From Sclerotiophoma versabilis (Eukaryota; Ascomycota; Dothideomycetes; Pleosporales; Didymellaceae), in NCBI GenBank assembly GCA_012274445.1, contig JAAROD010000004.1:620001-684000 (forward strand): DNA of 64,000 nt, written 5' to 3'. Below are positions 33,563 to 43,955 of this stretch, one piece after another (the stretch's first letter is position 1; every line of letters begins with the position of its first letter). The notes beneath the pieces are model-generated. The model ran no database searches. It was not told the DNA's origin and saw nothing but the letters and a program-made list of their open reading frames with translations. A program made the position numbers and the translations under genes.

Positions 33563-34166
33563 GCTGATCGTGGATTGTTGACTTGAAAGCAAGGTGAGGC
33601 TGATTTTAGATCTGAGGATGCAGTGGATCAGTCTATGCAGAGGTTCAGGGTAGTGTCGTGTGGTGGAGGACTAGCGTTGTTATTATGTAAACGGGAATGA
33701 CGCTACAGTTACGTGCGACGCAAACAGGCGTGACAGACCGCGTCCATTTCTTGTTTCTACTACTGCCTTGCCGTCGATCAGGAACACGTCTGGACGACGT
33801 GAGGCGTTTCTGGGGATGGCTGGTTGGCTGTAGGGATGAACGCTGTGACTTGCTGATTGGTGCAATGACGTAGTACATGAACTGAGGGCGACAGTGATGA
33901 ACGACTGTTCCCGCGGCTCCAACGCAACACAGACGGTCTAGATTCAAGATCCATCGTGGTGAACAAGGGCATAACCTCACCACGTTATTATGGATGCATC
34001 ATTATGGACGCGCCCAAGACGTGAAGTGACAGTTCAAAGCCGCACTAAGTGGGCCTCCATAATAGGGCTGGCTTAGTCATGTGGTGTGGCTTGGCTATCG
34101 TGGCTGAGATTTTGTACAACCCTACGTCATCTTCCTGTCTCGCATTCCACAACATCTGCATCGACC
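33563..34166. other. Divergent intergenic region, small membrane protein / GH16
   Basis: 604 bp serving as promoter of both flanking genes. No motif recognised. Confidence 0.45.
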
Positions 34167-35393
34167 ATGTCTACTTTCGACAAGCTCTTCGCCAAGGGCA
34201 AAGCCAAAGTGAAGGAGCTTCAGGCTCAGCACCTGGGAGGGCAGTCTCAGCCACAGCAAGGCCATCAAGCTCAACAAGCACAGCAAGGTTACCCAGGGCA
34301 GCAACCGCAGCAGGGCTACAACCAGCAGCAACAGTACTCGCCGTCGCAGTATTCAGGCGCCCAATATCCACCACAGAACCAGTACCAGCCGTCTCAGCAG
34401 CAGCAATGGGGTCCGCCGCCGAATCAATGGCAACCACCGCCGCAGCAGCAACAAAATTGGGGCACGCCACCTCCTCAGCAACAAGGCTTCGCACCACCCC
34501 CTCAGCAGCAGGGCCTCGCGCCGCCTATACCACAGAATAAGCCAAATTCGCCAGCACCTCCTATACCGCAGAATCGACCTATGTCCGCGCAGCCGCCACC
34601 ACCGCAGAACATACCACCACCCTACAGCGAGAAGGTGTACTGGAAGCCATCGTTTGATGCGGGAACCCCGGTATCAGCCAACTTCCGCCACGAGCTCGGT
34701 GACCACGGTTGGGGCAACGACGAGAAGCAGAACTACACCGATTCGCCTACAAACTCCTTCCACCATGACAACCGCCTCGTTGTGCGCGGGCTGGTGCAGA
34801 ATGGCAGCTATACCTCTGCGCGCCTGACCTCGCACCAGACGCTTTCTCGCCCGCGAGGCTACATCGAAGCGACTACTCTCCCACCAAGTGCCCCTGGTAT
34901 CTGGCCGGCGTACTGGATGCTGCCATGCGAGCCGTTCAACTGGCCCGGCGACGGTGAGGTGGATATCATGGAGAACTGGAACGATGAGAAGACGAACCAC
35001 TCTTGTCTACACTGGGGCCACTACAGCGGCGAAGACGCGCAGAAGCATAGGGTTGTGCAGACGCCGCTGCCTGATTTGACAACAAAGCCCCACACATACG
35101 GCTTCGCATGGATCGAGGAGGAAGGCATACCTGATTGGCGAGGCAGACTCATCTGGTACATCGATGGTAGACCGGTCATGAAGGGCAACATACCGGCAGG
35201 CTCGAGGCGCATGGAGGACTACAGGATCTTGATCAATATTGCCATGGGTGGAACGTGCAACAAGGGTCAGCTGCCCAGCGATGGGTACTACGACCTCGTT
35301 GTGAGCGATCTGAAGATGTGCGAGGAACCGGTTGGAGGCTGGCAGGCTTTCGAGCAAGCATGGAGCTCAACGCCTGAGGGCAAGGCCATGTAG
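34167..35393 (+). CDS. GH16 family glycosidase without signal peptide
   Basis: 408-aa single-exon gene starting MSTFDKLFAKGKAKVKELQA. Residues 1 to about 150 are Gln/Pro/Tyr-rich and disordered, with repeated PPQQQ and PPIPQN units. From VYWKPSFDAGTPVSANFRHE onward is a concanavalin-like GH16 domain. GIWPAYWMLP, then GDGEVDIMEN, which carries the ExDxxE catalytic signature (nucleophile and acid/base Glu), then LHWGHYSGE, WYIDGRPV and ILINIAMGGTC are all family landmarks. GH16 enzymes normally cut or transfer beta-1,3/1,4-glucans outside the cell. This one has neither a signal peptide nor a membrane segment, so it is predicted to be cytosolic or to use another export route. The frame is open upstream to 34086, but that part looks like leader. 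Confidence 0.9.
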   Translation: MSTFDKLFAKGKAKVKELQAQHLGGQSQPQQGHQAQQAQQGYPGQQPQQGYNQQQQYSPSQYSGAQYPPQNQYQPSQQQQWGPPPNQWQPPPQQQQNWGTPPPQQQGFAPPPQQQGLAPPIPQNKPNSPAPPIPQNRPMSAQPPPPQNIPPPYSEKVYWKPSFDAGTPVSANFRHELGDHGWGNDEKQNYTDSPTNSFHHDNRLVVRGLVQNGSYTSARLTSHQTLSRPRGYIEATTLPPSAPGIWPAYWMLPCEPFNWPGDGEVDIMENWNDEKTNHSCLHWGHYSGEDAQKHRVVQTPLPDLTTKPHTYGFAWIEEEGIPDWRGRLIWYIDGRPVMKGNIPAGSRRMEDYRILINIAMGGTCNKGQLPSDGYYDLVVSDLKMCEEPVGGWQAFEQAWSSTPEGKAM

Positions 35394-35533
35394 AGCAAGC
35401 CATATAGAGCAACCACACGTAGCCAATACCATATAAAGCCAAACCTGAATCTCAACATCACAGATCTCAATCTTAGACCAACCTCACAAAGCAAGCCCAA
35501 CCACCCCTCAAACAAAAACCCTACCACCGCCTG

Positions 35534-35547
35534 CCCCCCCCCCCCCC
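35534..35547. repeat. Homopolymer C tract
   Basis: Fourteen C, then T and a further run of six C. Confidence 0.95.
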
Positions 35548-35783
35548 TCCCCCCAAGCTTACTCACACCACCAAATGCATCATCTATCATCAAACACCAC
35601 AACACAAACAAGCGTTAGCATCCATTCCAACGCAATCCCAAACCCAGCATTACACAGGCCGAAAAAAAAGACAGTCAAGGTGGAAACGACAGGCTAACAC
35701 CCATCGTACGTAGCCTGCATGTCAATCGGGGATGGAAATACAAAAGAGGCGCTTGAAATGTAATTTAATTAACAAGTGCCCTC

Positions 35784-35812
35784 GTAGTAGGTAGTAGGTA
35801 GTAGGTAGTAGT
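35784..35812. repeat. GTAGTAG heptamer array
   Basis: Four copies of a 7-bp GTAGTAG-type unit. Confidence 0.85.
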
Positions 35813-35973
35813 TTACGATTCTAGTGTATGGAAGAGTCTTGTATTGGATTTAAGATATGGATTGAGAAGAAAAAGTATTACAATGTGATGGATGCATACA
35901 ATATGATGCATACGATACGATGCAATCTTACAGCTAGGAACTACACGTGCACTTGTAATGCAGAAAGAAGTTG

Positions 35974-35999
35974 AAAAAAAAAAAAAAAAAAAAAAAAAA
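35974..35999. repeat. Homopolymer A tract
   Basis: Twenty-six A in a row on the plus strand. Confidence 0.95.
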
Positions 36000-36176
36000 G
36001 TTAAAAGGAGCCGACAACGCCAGATATGCAATGCCAATGCCAATGCGAATGCGGCGCGAACAAGACGCACCGGTACAGAATGCTGATAAGCTTTCAAAAA
36101 GATGGAGTTAGGCCAATGCTAATGCAGAGCAAAGCTAGACCAACCTGTTCTCTCGCCTTACCCACCCAATGACTGG

Positions 36177-39100
36177 CTAGTTGCTGCACGACTGTTAGTA
36201 TGTGTATAGCAAGGGTTGGAAGAGCAGACTTACTAAATCTCGAGCGGTGCTATCTGATCAACGTTGTACAACCATCCACCACCCGTCTCCTCCTTCTCGA
36301 GCCACTCATACGGCCAGAGCACCAAGTGGCCCTGGACTAGATCCATAAGCGTCTTTGCGTCTTCCTTGCCCAACATGCTCTCGGCATCAGACGCGTGGAA
36401 GGCACGCGTCGAGGACTTGGTGGTTGCGCGACGGCGGCTGCGTTTAGAGCCCATGGTGTTGCGGTGCGAGGAGAAGTTTGTGGTTGGAGTCTTGGCGGGT
36501 TCCGAGATGGTTATGTTGCGGGCGCGCGGCGCGTCGGTAGGGTGATAGGGATCGTTCTCAGGGACGGGTGGGGCGGCGGGGAACGTGTATGTGCGATCTG
36601 GGAGAGAAGCATTCATGGGGGAGACGATGGAGTCGTCTGCTAGTTTCGTGTAGGGCGGGTGTTTCTCATCGAATTCACCGTTGTTGCTGTTGGCACTGTG
36701 CGTATCCAACTTGAGACCTTGCTGTATACGCTTTTCCTGTTCGTGGGCCCACTGCTCGACGGCGCCGCTCTTGCTGGGCGAGTCGGGGTTGCTAGTGACC
36801 TTCTCAGAGAGCTTTTCGCCCAGCGCGCCAACTTGCTTGCCCATGTTGCCCATCTTCTCAGTCATGCCGGTGCCAGGCGGCCCGGTCTTTCCAGGTGCTT
36901 CTGATGCGCGTTGGTTTTGGGGCTTGCCACCGCCCTGCATCTGCGTGAAACATGCAGCGAAATTAGTGTACTCCTGGTACTCCTTCCATGTCTTGACCTC
37001 ATTGTCAGGCTGACAGCGGAACACTTGGCGGAACAGCTTTGTGTTGTTTTCAGCGACCTGGTGCCATGTGTCGAGGAAAAAGGAGTCATTGATCGGGTCG
37101 CGCATGCAGTCTTCCGTGACGACAGGTCGTCTCATTTCAGCGAGAAGGGGGTTGATGACGTTGGAAGATGCGCCACTGAAGGTACGTTGCAACGGCGGTC
37201 CACCGATATCAGTGTCGTCCATGGGAGGCAGAGCAGGAAGTTGACTAAGCTGCGTCAACCCTAGCTTCTGCGTGTCCATGCGGGGGAGCTTGGGTGGTGG
37301 AAGGCCGGCGTAACCTTCAGTGGGCCCATTGCTGCTTGCGCTAGCCTTTGTACCAGTAGTGTTACTGCGAGCTCGCCCCTTCACGGTCGAGTGTCTCTTC
37401 ACTGCATCCTTGTTGGCAAGGCCCTCTGGCGCGACATCGGAAAGAAGCTTTTCATGACCATGAGGGTCGAGGAAGGTGTCCCGGCCGCGGGTGAGGCTGG
37501 GCTCGCGAGCTTCAATGTCACGGAAGTGATCTGGACCTTCTCCACGGACATCCTTTTCATGTGCTTCGTTGCGGGTCACACGAGGATCAGACGATTGCTT
37601 CTTGTTGCTCTGGAGGTGGGGGTTCTTGTCCTGTGCCCAGTCAAAGTCGTGGTTGAAACTGTGCAGCCTCTCGGCGCGCTCAAGTAGCTCCTCCTGCGCT
37701 CGAGCATGGTTTTCTGAAAGCTTCTGCTCGGTTTCGCGATCAGCAGTTGGCGAGCCTGGACCTGATGATTCGGTCTGGAAAGCAGTACTATCGGCATCAG
37801 ACATTTGACTCGCCCATTCTTCTTCGCAGATGTGGTCCACATCCACGCCGAGGTGTTCGCGCATCAGCCGCATGCGGAGAGTGTGCGGGAACTTGCCAAC
37901 CTTGTATGGTTGACCGGCCATGTACGAGTCAAGCACTTCAGTATCTCGAATGATAGCGGCAACCTCGGAATCGCGGGAACCCAACATGGATCGCTCGTTG
38001 ATATTTGCAGATCCGATGATAGCAACGCGGTCATCGACTACCATGATCTTGGCGTGGATATACAGTTGTTCCGTTACCAACATCTTGGTGGGTCCGATCT
38101 CGCCCCAGGATCGTAGAGCATAGAACTGAATGTAGTCCTCAGGCTCAATATTAGCGGCGCGCAGACGACCGAAGATGGACGACTCTCCACGGCAGATACT
38201 GTGATATTGACAGGTCATGATGAGACGGACACTGCTACCATCTTGTTCATCCACAGTGTTCTGGTATCCAGGCATGAGTGGGAGAATGATACAGGCTCGC
38301 CAGTCTTGATCGTTTGCGTGTGCGCGCTTGATACGGTCCACAAGAGCATCGCTGATCTTGTTTTCGATTTTGGTACCCAGGACCTCACCACTACTGATGT
38401 AGAACTGGTTTTCGATGTACACAAAGTGTTCCGAGGTCGCAATCATCTGGACGTAGGCGTTCATGATACTGTGCTCAACCTTGTTGGGTGTACCAAGCGA
38501 CCAAGCACATGCAGAGCGCAAGATTTGCACCTCGCACGTACCCTCAAGACCGAGCGCCTCAATGTCGGCAGGATTGAAGTCGGGCGGAGGTAGCAGGAAC
38601 GGAGTGGGCCGAGACGGCTTGCGTTGACGGAGGAGGTAATTCCAGCGTTGCACGAAATGGCGGGTAAGATCGCGAGCTGGTTGGCCAACAATCTGCATAC
38701 CAATATCGTGCCATGGCATTCGTGGGACCTTGCTGCGATCGTACATCTCTTCGTAGGGCTTATCCAAGTTGAAGAAGTCCTGGACTCGAGGGTTGGAGTA
38801 GTCCTTTCCTGGCCAAAGCTGACAGTGATCCGCATCCTTGGGAGCGTTGTTGTCGAGCTCAAAACCCGTCAATTTGTCGTCCACCACTACGTGCTGCGGT
38901 GTATCCCAACGACCGAAACACAGATCGACACCTCCCATGAAAGCAATTGTATGATCAACGACGCAAATCTTCTCGTGATGGGACCAGAAAAAGGTATTCT
39001 GGCGGATCTGATTGGGCGATCGCTGGACAAAAACGTTGGGATGGAGATCAAGCAGTGAGAACTTGGAGTACTCAGAGTCGATGGGAATAGCAGCACCGAT

Positions 39101-41854
39101 GTTGCGGTACATGATGACGAAGATCTTCACACCTTCTTGTGCCTTGCGCTGGAGCAGTCGATCAAGCCTCCACTTCTGACTGATAGCAGCTGGTCGACGG
39201 AGATATAGTTCCGGACTGAGCCACCAGTCGTGGATGTAGATGACATCGCGAGCCATGCTGATGGCGCGGGAGACGTTCCACATGTAGTCTCGACCATCAA
39301 CAAGCCACTGTGCATAGATCTTCTTTCGCACGGGTGCAAAGCTATCGAATCGCTGGCGCTGTGACCACAATGTGTTTTTCATCATGAACGTGATGGAGTC
39401 TTCGAACTGTTGAAGCATTTTGTCGTTCCTTGCTAGAAGCTTCATCTTACGCTCAGAATTGATGAGCTTCAGCTGATGATGACCTGTTGCTGATGCCTTC
39501 GCCTCGCTTGCGACTTGTCGAGCTTTCTTGTCTTTGTTCTTACCAGCTGTCTTTGACTCGAGGTCGAAGTTTGAGTCGACGAGGAATACGTCATATACGT
39601 TCATCTCTTCTGGGGAGTCCACGCAGACAATGTAGCTGTGTCTGACAAGAAACCACTTGGGCCAGTGCCGGTTCATCATGGGCATTGGCGTCCATCTTTT
39701 TCGCGCATCTACGCCCTTTGAAGATTTAATCATCAAGTGACCTTCCTTGCCATGATAGCCACCTTCGGCAGCTAACCGCACACCTAGCGCAGACAGTTCC
39801 AGGAACTTGCAGAGCCTATTGCTGTCTGGGCGGAAGATGAGATACTGAATTAGGCCCTTCACGTATGCTTCGAGCTTCTTCCGCTGCCGCTCATGATGGT
39901 TCTGTTTCGAGTTCAACGGCTGAGCTACGGCTCCAGCAAAGCTACCCTGCCGTGCCGCGAGCTGACCAACAGCACCCGTGGTCTGGTCCGGACTACCTAT
40001 GCTTGATTTTCTGCGGTGGATGGTGAAGGACGACTTGCGTCGTTTGCCTCTTGAAGGGCGATCTGTGGCACTCGCATCGCCGTCGGTGGCAGCACCTCCG
40101 GCTGCAGCTTCTTCCTCTTCCTCTTCTTCCTCATCCAAAGCTCCGTAGCCGCGTATGCCTCTGAGATAGGGCACAACGCTTCTGGGAAAACGAGGCAGCT
40201 TGCCTCGCGGGTCATCCTTGTCAAGGGTTGAGACACGGCTTCGAAAGGAATCTTGCTTCTCCTGCACCTTGAACTTGAGATGCAAGTTGGCGAAATCAGC
40301 GACGGTTCGGTAGACAACCCACTTCATGCGAGTGAGGCCGCTGCCATACTCAAGCTCAATGCGCAGGGGTGTATGACGGTCGCCTTCTTTCTCTCTAGAC
40401 TTGTCGGCATCTGCGATACTGACCTTCAGCTGCTCCAGAAGAACGGGGATGCGCTTGTGGCCGTGCTCATCGCGCTGGAACATACTGGCCAGGAAGAGGG
40501 CAGCAGGAGCGCCAGCGAGCAGCTCAGCCATCAACTCGGCGGATTTGGCATGATCGACCTGTCGCTCCGCCTTGGCTCGATTACCGAGCAGCTTGAGGCT
40601 GTTCTTGATCGACTTCCACTTCTGGGCGCTCAGACTCGAGGTGCGTTCACTACGCATACGCCAAGCTGGTCGACGCTCGCTGGAGGGGTCACCTTCCTCG
40701 GCGTTTGGATCGTGTCTGCGCAGGCCACCGTACGACAGGCCTCGTGCGCTGTGCAGGCCACGGGCCCATGCACTCTCCTTGTTGCCCATGCGCGAGCGGC
40801 CCTCGTCTTCCGAGTAGCCCTGGCGATCGTTCTCGGGGATGTCGGTCATGGTGCCCCTGCGCATGAAGGTGGGGCGAGAAGAGGAGGTGGGGGTGCCGGT
40901 GGGCGAGTCTCGCGAGAAGTAGCTGGTCTGGCGCGGTGTTGTCGGGGCAGTGTGCGTGCCGGCGTCCCCAACGTCTCCCTCGAACCACCGGCGACTTCTC
41001 TTGCGCTTGTGGACGGGCTTTGAGGCGCCCTCGCCAGCACTGGACTCGGCATCGGCATCTGCTTCGCTGTCCTGGTTGCCGTCGAAGCGGAACTCGTCGC
41101 GCTCGTTGGCGGGGGACAGCGGGCCGTAGGGCGACTGCGAATGGGGCGAGACGGCTCCGGCGTTGTTGGCACTGTGGCTCCGCCCATGGGCCTGCATGGG
41201 CGCTGCCAGAGCCCTGAGCTTGCCCATCAGCGACGAGTCCTCCTTGCTCTTGGCCTTGGCCTTGGCGTCGTCGACCTCCCACGACTGCTGCCGCAAGCTC
41301 GCGGCGGGCACGTCGGAGCCATAGGTGGCGGAGCGGGCAAACTGCACGCTCTTGCGCTCCTTGGGCGCATTCACGTCCACGGGCTCGCCCTCGGCGGTGG
41401 GGATGCGCGAGACAGGGGCAAAGGGCGGGTAGTAGGAGCTCGTCGAGGCATTGGAGGCGTGCGAGGACGGCTGGGGCGCGCGGGGGGCAGCGTAGTCGAT
41501 AGCCTCGACGCTCTCGACGGGCACGCCGCCGTGCATGTTCGCGGCCGGGCTGTGGAACGGGAACTCGGTGGGCTCCTGGGCTGGGGCGGCCAGCGGCGAG
41601 CCGGTGGGTGCCGAGCGCATCACCCTGGGGGCGCCGTTCGCGGGCGCGTGCACCTCCTCCTGCAGGTTCGGACTGCGCGGCCCAGCGCGCAGCGGAGGCA
41701 GCAGGCGACGGGGCTCGGGCGTGCTGCCGTTCGCGGCCGCTGGCGACGTGGAGCGAGGGCGGCGGGCGGGCGCGGTGCTGCCTGGCTCTGGCAGCTCGGC
41801 CATGGCGCGGTAGTCGAGGAAGGTCGCGGCGGGCTTGTCCGGGGGAGCAGCCAT
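36177..41854 (-). CDS. pld1: Phospholipase D, Spo14/PldA type
   Basis: Hydrolyses phosphatidylcholine to phosphatidic acid and choline. About 1,875 aa from ATG 41854 (MAAPPDKPAATFLDYRAM). Order: a disordered Ser/Pro-rich N-terminus of about 430 residues; a PX-like domain (LRIELEYGSGLTRMKWVVYR, with a Glu-rich insert); a PH-like region (KRWTPMPMMNRHWPKWFLVR and on); then the catalytic core. HKD motif 1 is HHEKICVVDHTIAFMGGVD (about 38935-38990) and HKD motif 2 is IHAKIMVVDDRVAIIGSAN (about 38010-38065). A second low-complexity region and a conserved C-terminus (NVDQIAPLEI) follow. The exon frame ends in TAG at 36233-36235, but a consensus intron (36184-36233) would replace it with Tyr-Asn-stop ending at 36177. 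An upstream in-frame ATG at 41965 is less likely. Very large for the family because of the disordered regions. Confidence 0.93.
36184..36233 (-). other. Probable last intron of the phospholipase D gene, splitting the apparent stop codon
   Basis: Donor ATTTA|GTAAGT, branch ATACTAACA and acceptor GTGCAG|CAAC are all near-perfect fungal consensus. Splicing turns the TAG into TAC and adds Asn before a new TAG. Confidence 0.7.
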
Positions 41855-42689
41855 GGGGACGGCCGTCTGCTGAGGGTGCCGCTGCGTGCGGGCGTGGTGT
41901 GGTTCCGCTGTTCGCCCGCTCGTTATAACATGGACATGGCGTGCATGCAAGACAAGACAATACAATACAGTACGTGCTCGGCCGCCTTCACGTTGCTGTC
42001 ATGAAAGTGCGAATGCAAAGTGACGCTGGAGGGCAGCGATGCGAGATACTCCTGAACGGCGTCGTCGACTCGCGCGCACACGTAGCAGCCGCTGGCCAGT
42101 TCGACAATCTTGGCCTGTTGTCATCAGTCTAATCTCCCACCTCTGCCACACTTTTGGCCGCCAGTCGCGCCAAGTGCACCCCTGCCCTCCCCGCCCGCCT
42201 CACCGCCTTCGCCTGCCCTCTCCCTCTCCCTCCACCGCCGAGCATGGCCTGTCTGCTGCTCTGTTCCCCGCTGGCGTGGTATTGCCCGTGACTAAGCCTC
42301 GCACTGCATCGCTCGTGCTGTCTTTGGCGAAGCATGCCAGCCCACCCCGCAGTCTGCACCACCATGCTAGCGCGTCCTCCAAGTGCTTTGGCTACGTCCA
42401 TGTTTACTGACCACCACACGACACCTACCTGTCACGCCTGACTCGATGCAGGCCGACCCAGCTGCTACGCCCCGTCCCTGCACCTACACGGCCCCGCTGC
42501 GTCCTCTGGTCTCTGTTGCATCCCCATTGCTAGCCTGATGAACCCTCTCTCATGTCTCTCCCGCGGCGATCAACCTCGGCCGGAGATGCGTCTGCCCCGC
42601 CGCAATCGAGACATCGCCATCAGCGGCTGACCATAGCTAACCACACCACGACCCTCCCTTGACCCCCAGCACAGCCTCCACCCTCCTCA
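41855..42689. promoter_or_regulatory. Divergent promoter region, phospholipase D / hydrolase
   Basis: 835 bp between divergent starts. Strongly pyrimidine-rich on the plus strand at 42170-42240. No TATA box seen. Confidence 0.45.
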
Positions 42690-43745
42690 GTGTACACTAT
42701 GGCAGCCACAAACAACCCCCTCGAGGGCACCTCGACCGCCTCTCCTGCCGTCTCCGCCCAGACCTTCACCATCGCCGGCATCCTCGTCACCGTCCACGGC
42801 CTCTCCGAGCTCCCCGCGAATGTGTCGTCTGTCGCCTGTCTATGGCTGCTCAACCCCCGCCTCCAAACAAAAGAAACAATGGCCCCAATCGCCCGCCAAA
42901 TCATCTCAGCCTGGAACGCCCACGAGCCCAAGAACGTGGGATTGATCGCCGCAGCATTCGACCAGCGCAACCACGGCAGCCGGCTCGTCGACAAGTTGCA
43001 CAACGAAGCCTGGCGACAGGGCAACCCAAGGCACGCCCAGGACATGTTTGGCTGCTACCACGGCACCTCGGTCGACTGCAGCCACCTCATCGACCACCTT
43101 GGGAGCTACGTCTTCCACACCCTGTCCGCACCTAACATCACCACCCACTTCGCCCTGGGCATCAGTCTTGGCGGCCATGCAACCTGGCACTGCCTGCTGG
43201 CGGACCCACGCATCACCGCCGGCGTCGTGGGAATCGGGTGTCCGGACTACACACGCCTGATGACCGACCGCGCGCGCCTGTCCAAGCTGGAAACGTACAC
43301 CGCCACCTCCCCACCAGGCGCCGACTTCTTGGGCTCTAAAGACTTCCCGCGTGCGCTGCAGTCCGCAATCGCCCAATACGACCCAGCAGGCCTGCTCCTC
43401 CCCGGCTCCTTCAACCCCACTGGCCCCGACCCGGCGCCGAGCAAAGCGACACTCGACCGGTTCAAGATGCTCGCGCGTGAGCGCTTGGGCGGGAAGCAAA
43501 TTCTCAATCTCAGTGGGAGAGAGGACAAGCTGGTGCCTTACGCCGCAGGAAAGCCGTTTTTGGATGCATTCAAGCAGATCCTGGACGACGAGCCGAGCTT
43601 GGACATCAGGTTCGAAGACATTCTTTTTGATGGCGTGGGACACGCTTTCCCAAAGGCCATGGCGGACAAGGCGACCGAGTGGTTGTGTGAGATTCTCGCC
43701 AAAGAAGACGGGACTGGCGAGGGGAGGAGGGGGAGCAAGATCTAG
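42690..43745 (+). CDS. Alpha/beta hydrolase
   Basis: 351-aa single-exon protein starting MYTMAATNNPLEGTS; the second ATG at 42699 is an equally good start. A catalytic triad can be read. The nucleophile Ser lies in the elbow GISLGG (HFALGISLGGHATWH), the acid is likely Asp in SGREDKLVPYAAG, and the His is in DGVGHAFPKAMADK. An upstream IAAAFDQRNHGSR segment resembles the beta3-turn region with the oxyanion hole. The usual His/Gly motif of lipases is not evident, so a peptidase-like or esterase role of the DLH/acyl-peptidase kind is possible. There is no signal peptide. Substrate unknown. Confidence 0.85.
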   Translation: MYTMAATNNPLEGTSTASPAVSAQTFTIAGILVTVHGLSELPANVSSVACLWLLNPRLQTKETMAPIARQIISAWNAHEPKNVGLIAAAFDQRNHGSRLVDKLHNEAWRQGNPRHAQDMFGCYHGTSVDCSHLIDHLGSYVFHTLSAPNITTHFALGISLGGHATWHCLLADPRITAGVVGIGCPDYTRLMTDRARLSKLETYTATSPPGADFLGSKDFPRALQSAIAQYDPAGLLLPGSFNPTGPDPAPSKATLDRFKMLARERLGGKQILNLSGREDKLVPYAAGKPFLDAFKQILDDEPSLDIRFEDILFDGVGHAFPKAMADKATEWLCEILAKEDGTGEGRRGSKI

Positions 43746-43955
43746 ACGCGTCAAGGAGTCTGTTTCGATACCTGGCGAATGAAAGAAAGTACCCAATCTC
43801 CAATGTTCACTTCCATCAACGCTCAAGACCTACACCACCATATACCACTGACATGCAACCCCAGCGTATCCTATCATACCCCGCTCCTCCCAACCAGTCC
43901 ACCCAACACACACCAACCAGCCCTCTTTCCATCCCCCACCCCTCTCCCACCACTC

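Larger units (their letters stand above)
35394..36176. other. Convergent intergenic region with simple repeats
   Basis: 3' flanks of the GH16 and phospholipase D genes. It holds a poly-C, a GTAGTAG array and a poly-A (listed separately). Confidence 0.6.
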
